A DNA stretch of 64,000 bases from Aquimarina rhabdastrellae (GCA_947387485.1 CANDNT010000003.1:124001-188000), one strand, 5' to 3'. Shown: positions 41,318 to 50,978, counted from the stretch's first letter. The notes: generated by a model not told the origin, from the sequence alone. Numbers and translations are program-made.

Positions 41318-42781
41318 TTATTTATTATACTTAGTTAGTTCTTCTTTTACTATCTCAAAGTCATTAAAGTCTGCTCGTATTCCGTTGACTTCTTGATAGG
41401 TTTCATGTCCTTTTCCAGCTATCAGAATAATATCATTCGTGTTCGCCAATTGACAAGCTGTTCTAATTGCTTGTTTTCTATCTGTGATTGATAATGTCTT
41501 TTTATAATCTTCTCCTGCTACTCCTTCTTCTATATTTTTTATAATTAATTCTGGATCTTCTGTTCTAGGGTTATCGCTAGTAAAAATTGCTTTATCACTC
41601 AGTTTTGCTGCTATATTTCCCATTACTGGTCGCTTGGTTGTATCTCTATCTCCTCCACAACCTACAACAGTAATTAAAGTTTCATTTTTTGTACGGATAT
41701 CATTAATGGTTTCCAGTACATTTTTTAAAGCATCTGGTGTATGTGCATAATCAACAATTGCTGTGATTTTTTGATCAGAAATTAAATATTGAAATCTACC
41801 ACTCACACTTTCTAATTCACTAAGAAGTCTAAGCACCTCCATAGTTTCTATTTCTAATAATGTAGCTGCTCCATATATAGCTAGTACATTATAGGCGTTA
41901 AAGCTTCCTATAAGTTTTACCCAAACCTCATTATCATTCATTCTCAACAATAATCCTTCAAGACTATTCTCAAGTATTTGCCCTCTATAATCTGCATATG
42001 ATTTTAATCCATATTCATATTTCTTAGCCTTAGTATTTTGAAGCATAAAACTTCCGTTTTTGTCATCTTTATTAACTAAAGCAAAAGCAGTTTTGGGTAA
42101 TTGATCAAAGAATATCTTTTTTACATCTCTATATTCTTTGAATGTATTGTGATAGTCTAAATGATCATGTGAAAGATTGGTAAAAATTCCGCCTTCAAAA
42201 TGCAATCCTTCTGTACGTTTTTGATGGATTCCATGAGAACTTACTTCCATAAAACAGTAATCAACTCCTTCTTCGACCATTTGATTGAGATAATAATTAA
42301 TAGTCAACGAATCTGGCGTTGTATGTGTTGCCTTATAAGTAGTTGTATCTACCATTATTTTAACTGTAGAAAGCAATCCTACTTTATAACCTGCTTTTTG
42401 AAACAGTTGATATAAAAGTGTAGCTATAGTTGTTTTTCCGTTCGTTCCTGTTACTCCTACTAGCTTTAAACTCTTTGATGGTGCATCATAATAATTTGAA
42501 GCCATTATTGCCAGTGCTTGCTGTGCATCAAGAACTTCTACATATGTCACTTCTTCTAGTTTTTCTTCTGGAAGTTGTTCACATACAATAACTTTTGCGC
42601 CTTTATTAATTACCTCGGCTATGTACTGATGTCCATCTACAACAGTTCCTTTAATAGCCACAAAGACATCATTGAATTCGATTTTTCTAGAATCAAATTC
42701 AATTTTCTGAATAGCTATATTAGTATCACCTACTACTGCATTGATAGCTACTTTATATAATATGTCTTTTAATACCTTCAC
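41318..42781 (-). CDS. murE: UDP-MurNAc-tripeptide synthetase (meso-DAP adding)
   Basis: 487 residues. ATP loop GTNGKTT at 112-118, then HTTPDS and NLSHDHLDYH. The third-residue selectivity motif reads DNPR (in FTSDNPRTEDP), which is the meso-diaminopimelate signature, as opposed to the lysine type. It overlaps the upstream PBP gene by 4 bp. Confidence 0.96.
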   Translation of the reverse strand: MKVLKDILYKVAINAVVGDTNIAIQKIEFDSRKIEFNDVFVAIKGTVVDGHQYIAEVINKGAKVIVCEQLPEEKLEEVTYVEVLDAQQALAIMASNYYDAPSKSLKLVGVTGTNGKTTIATLLYQLFQKAGYKVGLLSTVKIMVDTTTYKATHTTPDSLTINYYLNQMVEEGVDYCFMEVSSHGIHQKRTEGLHFEGGIFTNLSHDHLDYHNTFKEYRDVKKIFFDQLPKTAFALVNKDDKNGSFMLQNTKAKKYEYGLKSYADYRGQILENSLEGLLLRMNDNEVWVKLIGSFNAYNVLAIYGAATLLEIETMEVLRLLSELESVSGRFQYLISDQKITAIVDYAHTPDALKNVLETINDIRTKNETLITVVGCGGDRDTTKRPVMGNIAAKLSDKAIFTSDNPRTEDPELIIKNIEEGVAGEDYKKTLSITDRKQAIRTACQLANTNDIILIAGKGHETYQEVNGIRADFNDFEIVKEELTKYNK

Positions 42782-44772
42782 GATAATTCTAAACTTATAC
42801 TTTGATTTTTCTTCACTTTGGTTCCCGGAGCAATAGATTGGCTTCTTACTATTCCTTTACCTTTTAATCGCACTTCTAACCCCATATTCTCTAATAAAGT
42901 AAGTGCATCCATAGCTGTCATTCCGTTTACATTAGGCATAATTGTTTTATACTTTTCTGCCTTTGCATAATAGGATTGATAACTTCTATTCACTCGCTTA
43001 TTATCTTTTACTTTATATGGTACTTCATCGATAATCGGAGTATCATTATATATTTTTTGAGATACTGTTTTAAATACTGGAGCAGCAACAATACTACCGT
43101 AGTATCCTTTTTCTTTATTAGGTCTATGAATTACTACTATACAAGAATACTCAGGGTTATCTGCTGGAAAATAGCCTACAAAAGAAGCTATATATTCTCG
43201 CTTCTTTTCTTTCCAATAATTTGTCCAACAAGTCCCTGTTTTTCCTGCTACTTGAAACTCTTCTGTATAAATATTACTAGCTGTTCCGCGTTTTACAGTA
43301 TTTTTCATCATTGCTTGAACTACCTTTGCTGTTTCTTTTGAACAGATCGCTGGGTTCAATACTTTTTTCTCAAACTTTTTTTCGACTTTTCCTAATGATT
43401 TTACTTCTTTGATAAACCTAGGTTTCACCATTTCTCCGTTATTAGCAATTGCATTATAAAATGTCAATACTTGTAATGGTGTTAAAGACACTCCATAACC
43501 ATGTGCCATCCACGGTAATGTTGTACCGTACCAATCTGAATCTCCAGGATATGGTATTTTAGGTTTCCCTTCGCCTTTGATTGCTAATCCTAATTCTTTA
43601 TCTAATCCCATATTGATCAAGCGATCAACAAACTTTTTTGGGTCATTTTTATAATTATTATTAATAATTTTTGCGAAAGCTGTATTTGAAGAAACTTCAA
43701 AAGCTTTTGAAGCAGAAATTCTTCCGTATCCCCCAGATTTAGAGTCTTTTACCACACGATCATAAAATTTCACTCTTCCTTTCTCAGTATCTACTACATA
43801 ACTAGAATCTATCACTCGATCTTCTAGTGCAGCTACCATAGCCATCAATTTAAACGTAGATCCTGGTTCATGAGATTCTCCTACTGCATAGTTAAGTTTC
43901 TCATAGTACTTACCTGATTTAGTACGACCTAAATTTGCTATAGCTTTAATTTCTCCTGTCTTAGTTTCCATTACGACTACGGTACCATGTTCTGCTTCAA
44001 ACTCTTCTAATTGAGTTAACAATGCATGGTGTGCAATATCTTGAATGTTAACATCTATAGTCGAAATCACATCAAACCCATCTTCTGGTTCAATTTCATT
44101 ATCATCTCCTATAGGTTTCCATTGTCCTTTTGCTATTTTTTGTTTTAAGCGCCTTCCTTCTTTTCCTCTTAAAAAAGGTCCATAAGCACCTTCTAATCCT
44201 ACTCTTGTGTAATATCCTTGTTCATCTCTACGCTCATATCCTACAGTACGTTCTGCTATTTTACCGATAGGGTGTTCTCTTACTGTACGTTGTTCTACTA
44301 TTAATCCTCCTTTGTTGGCTCCTAGTTTAAACAGAGGAAAATTTCGTACTCTCATGTATTGAGAGTACCCCATATTACGACGAATCAATAGGTATCTATT
44401 GTTATTTGATTTTGCTGCTCTTATCATTTTATTGTAATAAGAAGCTGGTTTATCAAATTCTTTTCCTAATGCCTCGCAAAGTGCTTTTATATTTTCTCTA
44501 AAATTCTTTTCGGATACTGTTACAGCATCAAAGCGTATATCATATTTAGGTACCGAAGTTGCTAATAAATTCCCATCACTATCATAAAGGTTTCCTCTAT
44601 TGGCTGGAATCACAAAATCTTTGAATACACTATTTTGAGCTTTAGCTCTATATTTTTCTCCTTCGACAAATTGGATATTTACCAACTTGACTACAACAGC
44701 CAAAGCGAAGAGAAACATTCCCCCCGCTACCACATATAATCGCGTTAATATTTTTTTATCCTTTATTGCCAA
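42778..44772 (-). CDS. ftsI: Penicillin-binding protein, FtsI/PBP3-like with PASTA domain
   Basis: 664 residues, a class B transpeptidase of the divisome. N-terminal membrane anchor about 11-31, dimerisation domain, then the transpeptidase with SxxK in EPGSTFKLM (Ser near 303), the SSNTAF motif and KTGT in AGKTGTC (near 511). One C-terminal PASTA domain (TIMPNVNGMTAMDAL...SLELS) of about 65 residues. The position after ftsL and before murE supports the ftsI call. Confidence 0.94.
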   Translation of the reverse strand: MAIKDKKILTRLYVVAGGMFLFALAVVVKLVNIQFVEGEKYRAKAQNSVFKDFVIPANRGNLYDSDGNLLATSVPKYDIRFDAVTVSEKNFRENIKALCEALGKEFDKPASYYNKMIRAAKSNNNRYLLIRRNMGYSQYMRVRNFPLFKLGANKGGLIVEQRTVREHPIGKIAERTVGYERRDEQGYYTRVGLEGAYGPFLRGKEGRRLKQKIAKGQWKPIGDDNEIEPEDGFDVISTIDVNIQDIAHHALLTQLEEFEAEHGTVVVMETKTGEIKAIANLGRTKSGKYYEKLNYAVGESHEPGSTFKLMAMVAALEDRVIDSSYVVDTEKGRVKFYDRVVKDSKSGGYGRISASKAFEVSSNTAFAKIINNNYKNDPKKFVDRLINMGLDKELGLAIKGEGKPKIPYPGDSDWYGTTLPWMAHGYGVSLTPLQVLTFYNAIANNGEMVKPRFIKEVKSLGKVEKKFEKKVLNPAICSKETAKVVQAMMKNTVKRGTASNIYTEEFQVAGKTGTCWTNYWKEKKREYIASFVGYFPADNPEYSCIVVIHRPNKEKGYYGSIVAAPVFKTVSQKIYNDTPIIDEVPYKVKDNKRVNRSYQSYYAKAEKYKTIMPNVNGMTAMDALTLLENMGLEVRLKGKGIVRSQSIAPGTKVKKNQSISLELS

Positions 44773-44785
44773 TACTTTTTTATTT

Positions 44786-45097
44786 TCAGTGTTTTACTAT
44801 TATTTTTTTTGGTGGAGCACTCGCTGGTTTAACTCCTCTAGGTTTCATTTTATCGATAATCGAGGACTCCATTTTTAATCTCATCAGCTCTGATCGCCCA
44901 TCACTAAAATGTGTTCGCAATTCTTGAACCTCATTATTAATTCTTGCTATCTCATGTACTTTTTTCTCTGCACTATGCGAACTTGCAATCATTATAATCG
45001 CCAATAAGGATAGAAATAACAGCATCTGCCAATTCTTTACTGCATCATCTGCAATCAAGAATTTACCTTTTAATATGTCATATACTTGCTGTTTCAT
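44786..45097 (-). CDS. ftsL: FtsL-like divisome protein
   Basis: 103 residues: a short cytoplasmic part, one membrane helix at about 24-42, then a coiled coil (VHEIARINNEVQELRTHF) and a basic C-terminus. Sequence similarity in this family is weak, so the call rests on topology, size and position between rsmH and ftsI. FtsL joins FtsB/FtsQ-type partners and activates FtsWI. Confidence 0.8.
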   Translation of the reverse strand: MKQQVYDILKGKFLIADDAVKNWQMLLFLSLLAIIMIASSHSAEKKVHEIARINNEVQELRTHFSDGRSELMRLKMESSIIDKMKPRGVKPASAPPKKIIVKH

Positions 45098-45114
45098 CTA
45101 TACCTTAATATATA

Positions 45115-46035
45115 CTATTGCATATTGGTTCTCTCGGCTATTCTTAATTTTGCACTTCTAGCTCTATTATTCACCTCTATTTCTTCTTGACTTGGCACCA
45201 CTAGTTTTCCTACTTTTTTAAACGGAACTTCTACATTCCCGAAAAAATCTTTTTCAGGTTCTCCTTCAAACATACCATTTCTTATATAGCGTTTTACCAA
45301 TCTATCTTCAAGAGAATGATATGATATCAAACTAATCCTTCCTCCTTCATTGAGTAATTCTTTAGTTTGCAATAAAAATTCTCTTAGCACTTCTATCTCT
45401 TGATTTACCTCAATTCTTATTGCTTGATAAATTTGAGCTAGTGCTTTATGTTCTCTGTGCTTTGGTAAAAAAGGCATTAATGTCTCTTTTAACGCTACAC
45501 TTGTTTTTATAGGTTGTGTTTCTCTTGCTGCTACAATAGCTCTTGCTAGTTTAGGTGCATTTTTAAGTTCTCCATATAAATAGAACATGTTTCTTAAATC
45601 TGCTTCTTCATATGTATTTACTACTTCATAAGCCGATAACTCACCGTCCTGATTCATACGCATATCAAGGTCACCATCAAAACGAGTAGAGAAACCTCTT
45701 TCTGCTACATCAAATTGATGAGAAGACACTCCAAAATCTCCTAAAATCCCATCTACTTTTCTGATTCCATGAAATCTTAAAAATCTTTTGATGTATCTAA
45801 AGTTTTCATTGATCAAAGTAAAACGTTCATCGTCAATTGCATTATTCAATGCATCTTTATCTTGATCAAATGCAAACAATTTACCATCTGGCCCTAAACG
45901 ACTCATGATCTCACGAGAATGCCCTCCTCCTCCAAAGGTTACATCCACATAGATCCCATTCTCTTTTATATGTAGTCCGTCTACTGTTTCTTTTAACAGT
46001 ACCGGATTATGATATTCATTCTGTTTCATCTTCAA
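45115..46035 (-). CDS. rsmH: 16S rRNA m4C1402 methyltransferase RsmH
   Basis: 306 residues. SAM-dependent N4-methylation of C1402 in 16S rRNA. Visible motifs are the N-terminal YHNPVLLKETVDGL, the SAM loop DVTFGGGGHSREI, GDFGVSSHQFD, and SYHSLEDRLVK near the C-terminus. It overlaps the mraZ 3' end by 20 bp, as is common for mraZ-rsmH. Confidence 0.95.
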   Translation of the reverse strand: MKMKQNEYHNPVLLKETVDGLHIKENGIYVDVTFGGGGHSREIMSRLGPDGKLFAFDQDKDALNNAIDDERFTLINENFRYIKRFLRFHGIRKVDGILGDFGVSSHQFDVAERGFSTRFDGDLDMRMNQDGELSAYEVVNTYEEADLRNMFYLYGELKNAPKLARAIVAARETQPIKTSVALKETLMPFLPKHREHKALAQIYQAIRIEVNQEIEVLREFLLQTKELLNEGGRISLISYHSLEDRLVKRYIRNGMFEGEPEKDFFGNVEVPFKKVGKLVVPSQEEIEVNNRARSAKLRIAERTNMQ

Positions 46036-46477
46036 ATCCCATTACCTCTTCTGCCAAATCTGCAAAATCATCGGCAGTATCTTCAATTACTTTTTCATAT
46101 TGATCTTTGTCCCAAATTTCAATAATATTCAATGCAGAAGACAACACTATTTCTTTGGTTATCCCAGCAAATCCTACTAAGTCCTTTGGAATCAATAAAC
46201 GTCCAGTTCCATCAATTTCGATCATCTTCACTCCTGCTGTAAATCTTCTGATAAAATCATTGTTCTTTTTCTTGAATCGATTAAGTTTGTTAATTTTTTG
46301 CATCAATACATTCCATTCTGCCATAGGATATAATTCTAAACATGGCTGAAAAACAGAACGTTTTAAGACAAAACCTTCTTCAAGAATAGGCAATAACTGC
46401 TTCTTCAATGCAGCAGGAACCATAAGACGTCCCTTTGCATCTACTTTGCATTCGTATGTACCTATAAGATTTATCAC
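46016..46477 (-). CDS. mraZ: Transcriptional regulator MraZ
   Basis: 153 residues if started at the GTG at 46477, giving MINLIGTYECKVDAKGR, the usual MraZ N-terminus, with a GGGGAG ribosome-binding site just upstream. An in-frame ATG at 46537 would add 20 residues, but it lies within the operator repeats, so I reject it. Two SpoVT/AbrB-like DxKGR motifs are expected: DAKGRLMVPAAL near 13-24 and DGTGRLLIPKDL near 90. MraZ represses its own operon. First gene of the cluster. Confidence 0.93.
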   Translation of the reverse strand: MINLIGTYECKVDAKGRLMVPAALKKQLLPILEEGFVLKRSVFQPCLELYPMAEWNVLMQKINKLNRFKKKNNDFIRRFTAGVKMIEIDGTGRLLIPKDLVGFAGITKEIVLSSALNIIEIWDKDQYEKVIEDTADDFADLAEEVMGFEDETE

Positions 46478-46522
46478 TATTTTCTCCCCTCGAATTTGAT
46501 AGTTCAAATATATTGATTTTTT

Positions 46523-46579
46523 ACCACTTTTTACCACTTTCTACCACATTGTTAATAAATTCTCATCAAATCTCACCAC
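46523..46579 (-). promoter_or_regulatory. MraZ operator boxes
   Basis: On the minus strand AAAGTGGT-type boxes repeat with a 10-bp period: ACCAC on the plus strand at 46523-46527, 46533-46537 and 46543-46547. A fourth ACCAC at 46575-46579 is 32 bp away. Known MraZ proteins bind direct GTGG-type repeats of this period upstream of mraZ, so this is a confident operator. Confidence 0.8.
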
Positions 46580-46740
46580 TTTACCTCAACTCGTTAAATT
46601 TCAACAGCATAGAAAACAAAAAGCACTAACCCTCTCATTATCATATACAAGCAGTTTTATGGTTGTTCTTGATCTAGAATCTAAGTCTCCTCATTTTCTG
46701 AGTATTCACAAAAACATAACTATACTATCGATGAAAATGC

Positions 46741-46748
46741 TATATTTG
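46741..46748 (+). promoter_or_regulatory. -7 box of the hydrolase gene
   Basis: TATATTTG matches the Bacteroidota -7 consensus TAnnTTTG, 25 bp before the ATG at 46774. No TTG at the usual -33 spacing. Confidence 0.45.
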
Positions 46749-46773
46749 CGTTTAAGTCTTGTAACAAGAATCA

Positions 46774-47538
46774 ATGAAGCACGAATTAAAAAAAGAAGGA
46801 AAATTTAGTTATTTAGAATCAGGAGAAGGGACTCCTATCGTTATTTTACATGGGCTCATGGGTGGGCTTAGTAATTTTGATGGTGTTACTTCGTATTTCC
46901 CTGATAATGGATATAAAGTCCTTATCCCCGAATTACCTATTTATACTACACCTTTGATTAAAACTAGTGTAGGTACTTTTGCAAAATACTTGAATGAATT
47001 CATTACTCATTTAGGTCTTGATCAAGTGATTGTATTAGGAAATTCTTTAGGAGGTCATATTGCTTTGGTATATACCAAGATGTTTCCAGAAAAAGTTAAA
47101 GCTTTGGTTATTACAGGAAGTTCTGGTTTATATGAAAGTGCTATGGGAGAAAGCTATCCAAAGCGTGGTGATTATGAATATATTAAGCAAAAAGCTGAAA
47201 ATGTTTTTTATGACCCTGCTATTGCTACCAAAGAAATTGTTGACGAAGTTTATGCTACTGTAAACGATAGAAACAAGTTAGTTAAGACTCTTGCTATTGC
47301 TAAAAGTGCTATTCGTCATAATATGGCTAAAGATTTACCTAAAATGCCTACTCCTACATGTGTAATCTGGGGTAGAAATGACAATGTCACTCCTCCAGAA
47401 GTTGCAGAGGATTTTAATCGTTTATTACCTGATGCTGATTTATACTGGATAGAAAAATGTGGTCATGCTGCTATGATGGAACATCCTGATGAATTTAATC
47501 AGATTTTACATAAATGGCTAAAAAACAGAAACTTTTAA
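46774..47538 (+). CDS. Alpha/beta hydrolase
   Basis: 254 residues, one alpha/beta-hydrolase fold domain. Nucleophile Ser91 in GNSLGG, acid Asp203 in GRNDNVTPP and His231 in KCGHAAMMEHP complete the triad; the HGLMGG loop at 26-31 provides the oxyanion hole. No signal peptide, so cytoplasmic. The substrate cannot be told from sequence; esterase or C-C hydrolase activity is possible. Divergent from mraZ and followed by engB after a small hairpin. Confidence 0.88.
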   Translation: MKHELKKEGKFSYLESGEGTPIVILHGLMGGLSNFDGVTSYFPDNGYKVLIPELPIYTTPLIKTSVGTFAKYLNEFITHLGLDQVIVLGNSLGGHIALVYTKMFPEKVKALVITGSSGLYESAMGESYPKRGDYEYIKQKAENVFYDPAIATKEIVDEVYATVNDRNKLVKTLAIAKSAIRHNMAKDLPKMPTPTCVIWGRNDNVTPPEVAEDFNRLLPDADLYWIEKCGHAAMMEHPDEFNQILHKWLKNRNF

Positions 47539-47574
47539 ATAACATTTTATAGCTAATAAAATACAATTTAATCT

Positions 47575-47597
47575 AAACAGGGCTTTATGTCCTGTTT
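47575..47597 (+). terminator. Small hairpin between hydrolase and engB
   Basis: AAACAGG (47575-47581) / CCTGTTT (47591-47597), 9-nt loop, followed by A/T-rich sequence. Weak terminator, 25 bp before the engB ATG. Confidence 0.4.
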
Positions 47598-47621
47598 ATT
47601 GATTTACAAAACTCTTGGTTT

Positions 47622-48230
47622 ATGAAAATTACTAGTGCTAATTTTGTAATGAGTAACAGTGATGTTGCCAAATGTCCTAAAGATCGCTTACCTGAATACG
47701 CTTTTATAGGTCGTTCTAATGTTGGTAAATCTTCTTTAATCAACATGCTTACTAATAGAAAAAGTCTAGCTAAAACATCTGGAAGACCAGGAAAAACTCA
47801 ATTGATTAATCATTTTATAATTAATAAAGAATGGTTTCTAGTAGATTTACCTGGGTATGGTTATGCTCGTGTTTCTAAATCTGCAAAAAAAACTTTCCAA
47901 AAATTTATCACTGCTTATTTTTCTAAACGTACACAATTAGTTAGCGCTTTTGTTTTAGTCGATTCTAGACATGAACCTCAAAAAATAGATTTAGAATTTA
48001 TGCAATGGCTAGGCGAAAATCATATTCCGTTCTCTATCATTTTTACCAAAGCAGACAAATTAACTGAAAAGAAACTTCCTGCTCAAATTGAAGCTTACAA
48101 ACAAGAAATGCTTAATCACTGGGAAGAAATGCCTAATTATTTTGTTACTTCTTCATCTTCTGGTTTAGGAAAAGATGAAGTACTATCTTATATTAATGAA
48201 ATCAATAAGGAATTAAACACTCAATCTTAA
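47622..48230 (+). CDS. engB: Ribosome biogenesis GTPase EngB (YihA/YsxC)
   Basis: 202 residues, the usual size. G1 GRSNVGKSS at 30-38, G2-like GRPGKT, G3 DLPGYG from Asp75, G4 TKAD at 142-145 and a G5 Ser-rich loop (SSSSG). EngB assists large ribosomal subunit assembly. Its stop overlaps the convergent small gene by 4 bp. Confidence 0.95.
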   Translation: MKITSANFVMSNSDVAKCPKDRLPEYAFIGRSNVGKSSLINMLTNRKSLAKTSGRPGKTQLINHFIINKEWFLVDLPGYGYARVSKSAKKTFQKFITAYFSKRTQLVSAFVLVDSRHEPQKIDLEFMQWLGENHIPFSIIFTKADKLTEKKLPAQIEAYKQEMLNHWEEMPNYFVTSSSSGLGKDEVLSYINEINKELNTQS

Positions 48231-48589
48231 ACTACTGTTAATTTATTCTGGATTAGTGTAATTAACTCTTCTACTTGTCTGATTTTTTTTAACTCATTAG
48301 TAGAAATTAATACTCGTATTTCGTTCCTTTTATTTTTTTCAAGAATAACTGGATAGGTTTCTTCTGGTTTGAATTCTTTTTCAAATTGATCTTTGTATAA
48401 GAATATTAATTCTTTTGTAAAGGTCTTTCTAAATTTTGTCCACGCTTCTCGTTCACCAAAATTACCATGTGTTAAACTACATAAGTCACAAGTATATGTT
48501 TTAGGGCTTATAATCTTATGTGCAAAATCCAAGTATTTATGTAGTTTATCAGATTTTGCATTATACACAAAAAAATATTCTTTACTCAT
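48227..48589 (-). CDS. Conserved-looking hypothetical protein with CxxC motif
   Basis: 120 residues, cytoplasmic, family not recognised. One Cys-x-x-Cys (CDLC) near residue 34-37 with nearby His (SLTHGNFG), which might bind a metal or act in redox chemistry, and an EREAWTKFRK helix. No membrane segment. Convergent with engB, sharing four bases. Codon use looks like its neighbours, so I believe it is expressed. Confidence 0.65.
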   Translation of the reverse strand: MSKEYFFVYNAKSDKLHKYLDFAHKIISPKTYTCDLCSLTHGNFGEREAWTKFRKTFTKELIFLYKDQFEKEFKPEETYPVILEKNKRNEIRVLISTNELKKIRQVEELITLIQNKLTVV

Positions 48590-48630
48590 TTATACGATTA
48601 TTAGACAGTAGACTTCTATTTAATCGTTAA

Positions 48631-48663
48631 AAAACCTCTTGAATTACATCTTCAAGAGGTTTT
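48631..48663 (-). terminator. Terminator after gldC
   Basis: AAAACCTCTTGAA (48631-48643) / TTCAAGAGGTTTT (48651-48663), 7-nt loop. A-rich arms on both sides make it work in either direction; it ends the gldB-gldC operon, which stops at 48701. Confidence 0.75.
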
Positions 48664-48700
48664 TATTTTTCTTTGTCAATACTACTAATCTAGCACCAAT

Positions 48701-49039
48701 CTATTTTTGCTTTAATTCAAGTTTTTCTGCAAAATAATCACAAAAATCTTTCATAGTAGCTGTCATTTTCTCGTCTTGAGTAGCTCTGTTAAAAGTATCA
48801 CTCATAGATACTAACGTTTGATGAAAGAATATTTTCATCTCATCTACAGGCATGTCTTTTGTCCATAAATCGATACGTAGACTTTCTTTATTTTTAGAAT
48901 CCCAAACAGACAAAAGTACTGCCTTTGTCTCTTCATTTTCTATTCCTCCGTCTTTTGCAGTCCAGTTTAATTTTTCTGGAACTCTATTTTCATCTAATGC
49001 TACATCAATTTTTATCTCTGATTTATGTAAATCTTCCAT
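48701..49039 (-). CDS. gldC: Gliding motility protein GldC
   Basis: 112 residues, cytoplasmic. The sequence HKSEIKIDVALDENRVPEKLNW and the ending ATMKDFCDYFAEKLELKQK are typical of GldC, a small accessory protein of gliding in Flavobacteriia. Directly follows gldB, sharing one base of start/stop overlap, so the pair is translationally coupled. Confidence 0.92.
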   Translation of the reverse strand: MEDLHKSEIKIDVALDENRVPEKLNWTAKDGGIENEETKAVLLSVWDSKNKESLRIDLWTKDMPVDEMKIFFHQTLVSMSDTFNRATQDEKMTATMKDFCDYFAEKLELKQK

Positions 49040-50001
49040 TATCTCGCGGGTTTGTATTTAGATTTTTTAAATATCGTTTCGGCATCTGCCATTAATAATT
49101 GCTGCAAAGATACATCGTTATTTTTCATATACGAATTCACTATATGCCAACCTATAAATTGACCTAATCGATCTGGAGATTCATTATCTAATTCTAAATA
49201 AAATTTAGAAAATGGTCCAGGGTGTAAAAACCTACCTAACAAACTAGTATCTGTACTATACAATAATTCTTTCTCTATAAAGTATCTCCATACTTCTTCT
49301 TCGTTTGCTAATGCCCATTCGTATTTTTCTTTTGTATATCCTATTTTTTCTTCGTCTGGAATAGAAGGAATCAAGACATCTTTAAGATAAAGTTCTTTTC
49401 CGTAATAAATCATATTTGCTAGAAACGTACGCTGTTTTGGTCGCCCTATCAATTGCTTTGCATATATAGACACCACATCTGGTGTTAATTGTGCTATTCT
49501 AAAATTATCTTTTAAAAAGACTTGAATTCCATCATAAAAATGATGGTCTTTACCTAAATAAGTATCTAGCGATATCAATAACTTATCACTAGACAATACC
49601 ACTTTATTATGGTAATCAACATCTGACGTCACTGTAATTATTCTAGGTACTTTTATCCCTGGGAAATAATATTTAAGGTGTTGATAAAATGAATACAACT
49701 CATTTTTTTGTTGAGAAAAATCAGGAAAAGCTTTAGCTACTTCTTCATTGACTTCTATTTGTATAGTATCATTTAATTTATCTAACCATACTTGATCTGG
49801 ATATTGCTTAGGAAATAGAAACGGATAATCTTTTTTTAGGTCTGGTAAAGTTTCTGGTGTAACTTTTGAAAAATATTGATCAAATCGCTCTATAGTGATA
49901 TCTACAGGAATTTGTGCAATCTCTTTCTCTAATTTACTTTCTTTACTACATGCAAAAAATAGTATACTTAGTAAAACTACTGTATAAATACTTCTATTCA
50001 T
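49039..50001 (-). CDS. gldB: Gliding motility lipoprotein GldB
   Basis: 320 residues. Lipoprotein signal with lipid Cys18 in LFFACSKE. The body (IPVDITIERFDQYF, LPDLKKDYPFLFPKQYPD) matches GldB, essential for gliding and for the type IX secretion machinery in Flavobacterium. Divergent from nadE, as in other Flavobacteriia. Confidence 0.93.
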   Translation of the reverse strand: MNRSIYTVVLLSILFFACSKESKLEKEIAQIPVDITIERFDQYFSKVTPETLPDLKKDYPFLFPKQYPDQVWLDKLNDTIQIEVNEEVAKAFPDFSQQKNELYSFYQHLKYYFPGIKVPRIITVTSDVDYHNKVVLSSDKLLISLDTYLGKDHHFYDGIQVFLKDNFRIAQLTPDVVSIYAKQLIGRPKQRTFLANMIYYGKELYLKDVLIPSIPDEEKIGYTKEKYEWALANEEEVWRYFIEKELLYSTDTSLLGRFLHPGPFSKFYLELDNESPDRLGQFIGWHIVNSYMKNNDVSLQQLLMADAETIFKKSKYKPAR

Positions 50002-50158
50002 CTATTATTACTTTTGTCTTCTTTTGTCTATTAATTATTTTTTTGATTTATATGCTAATCAAATTAGATATATTCAAAACGCTTTCATTTTTTTTTAATT
50101 TTACATAGTAACAAAAAACTATGGCCTGCAAAGGTACTATTTTAAGAAACTATACTTT

Positions 50159-50947
50159 ATGCAAACAGAAAAAGTAATTACTCATATTGTTGAATGGCTT
50201 AAAGATTATGCCACAAAAGCTGGAATGAATGGATTTGTTGTTGGAATTAGTGGCGGTATTGACAGTGCTGTAACTTCTTGTCTTTGTGCACTAACTGGAC
50301 TGGATGTGCTTTGCGTAGAAATGCCAATTCATCAAGCTCAAAGTCAAGTAAATCGTGCTCAAGAACACATTAAACAATTAAAAGATCGTTTTGCAAATGT
50401 AACAGATACTCGTGTTGATTTGACATCTGTTTTTGAAGATTTTAAAACGGTTACTCCTCCTACCGAGGCTGGAGCTACTCTTGATCTTGCATTAGCCAAT
50501 ACAAGAGCACGATTGCGTATGTCTACTTTATATTATTTTGCGGGTTTAAAACGACTTCTCGTAGCTGGAACTGGTAATAAGGTAGAAGATTTTGGTGTAG
50601 GTTTCTTTACCAAATATGGAGATGGTGGTGTTGATTTAAGTCCTATTGCCGATCTTTTAAAAAGCGAAGTATACGCCTTGGCAAAAGTACTTAATGTTCC
50701 GGAATCTATTCAAGTAGCGGCTCCTACAGATGGACTTTTTGGTGATAGTCGTAGTGACGAAGATCAAATTGGCGCTAGTTATGACGAATTAGAGTGGGCT
50801 ATGAAAATGCAAGATGCTGGTAAAACTCAAGAAGATTTTAGTGGTCGAGAACAAGAAGTTTTTATCATTTATTCAAGATTAAACCGTATCAACCAACATA
50901 AAATGGTGCCAATTCCTGTTTGTAACATTCCTGTTGATCTTAAATAG
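50159..50947 (+). CDS. nadE: NH3-dependent NAD+ synthetase
   Basis: 262 residues, the short ammonia-using form without a glutaminase domain. The ATP pyrophosphatase loop SGGIDS is at 31-36. Later motifs are GTGNKVEDFGVGFFTKYGDGG and SPIADLLKSEV. It catalyses the last step of NAD synthesis, from deamido-NAD. Followed by a clear terminator. Confidence 0.95.
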   Translation: MQTEKVITHIVEWLKDYATKAGMNGFVVGISGGIDSAVTSCLCALTGLDVLCVEMPIHQAQSQVNRAQEHIKQLKDRFANVTDTRVDLTSVFEDFKTVTPPTEAGATLDLALANTRARLRMSTLYYFAGLKRLLVAGTGNKVEDFGVGFFTKYGDGGVDLSPIADLLKSEVYALAKVLNVPESIQVAAPTDGLFGDSRSDEDQIGASYDELEWAMKMQDAGKTQEDFSGREQEVFIIYSRLNRINQHKMVPIPVCNIPVDLK

Positions 50948-50978
50948 AGCACCTTTTATCGATTATTTTATAAAAAAG

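Noticed and set aside
42778-44772. Missing murF and ddl in the cluster as a deletion
   Set aside because: Their absence from this cluster is normal in Bacteroidota, where they are encoded elsewhere.
48227-48589. GTPase annotation for the 120-residue protein
   Set aside because: No P-loop or other G motifs; only a CxxC is visible, so I left it as hypothetical.
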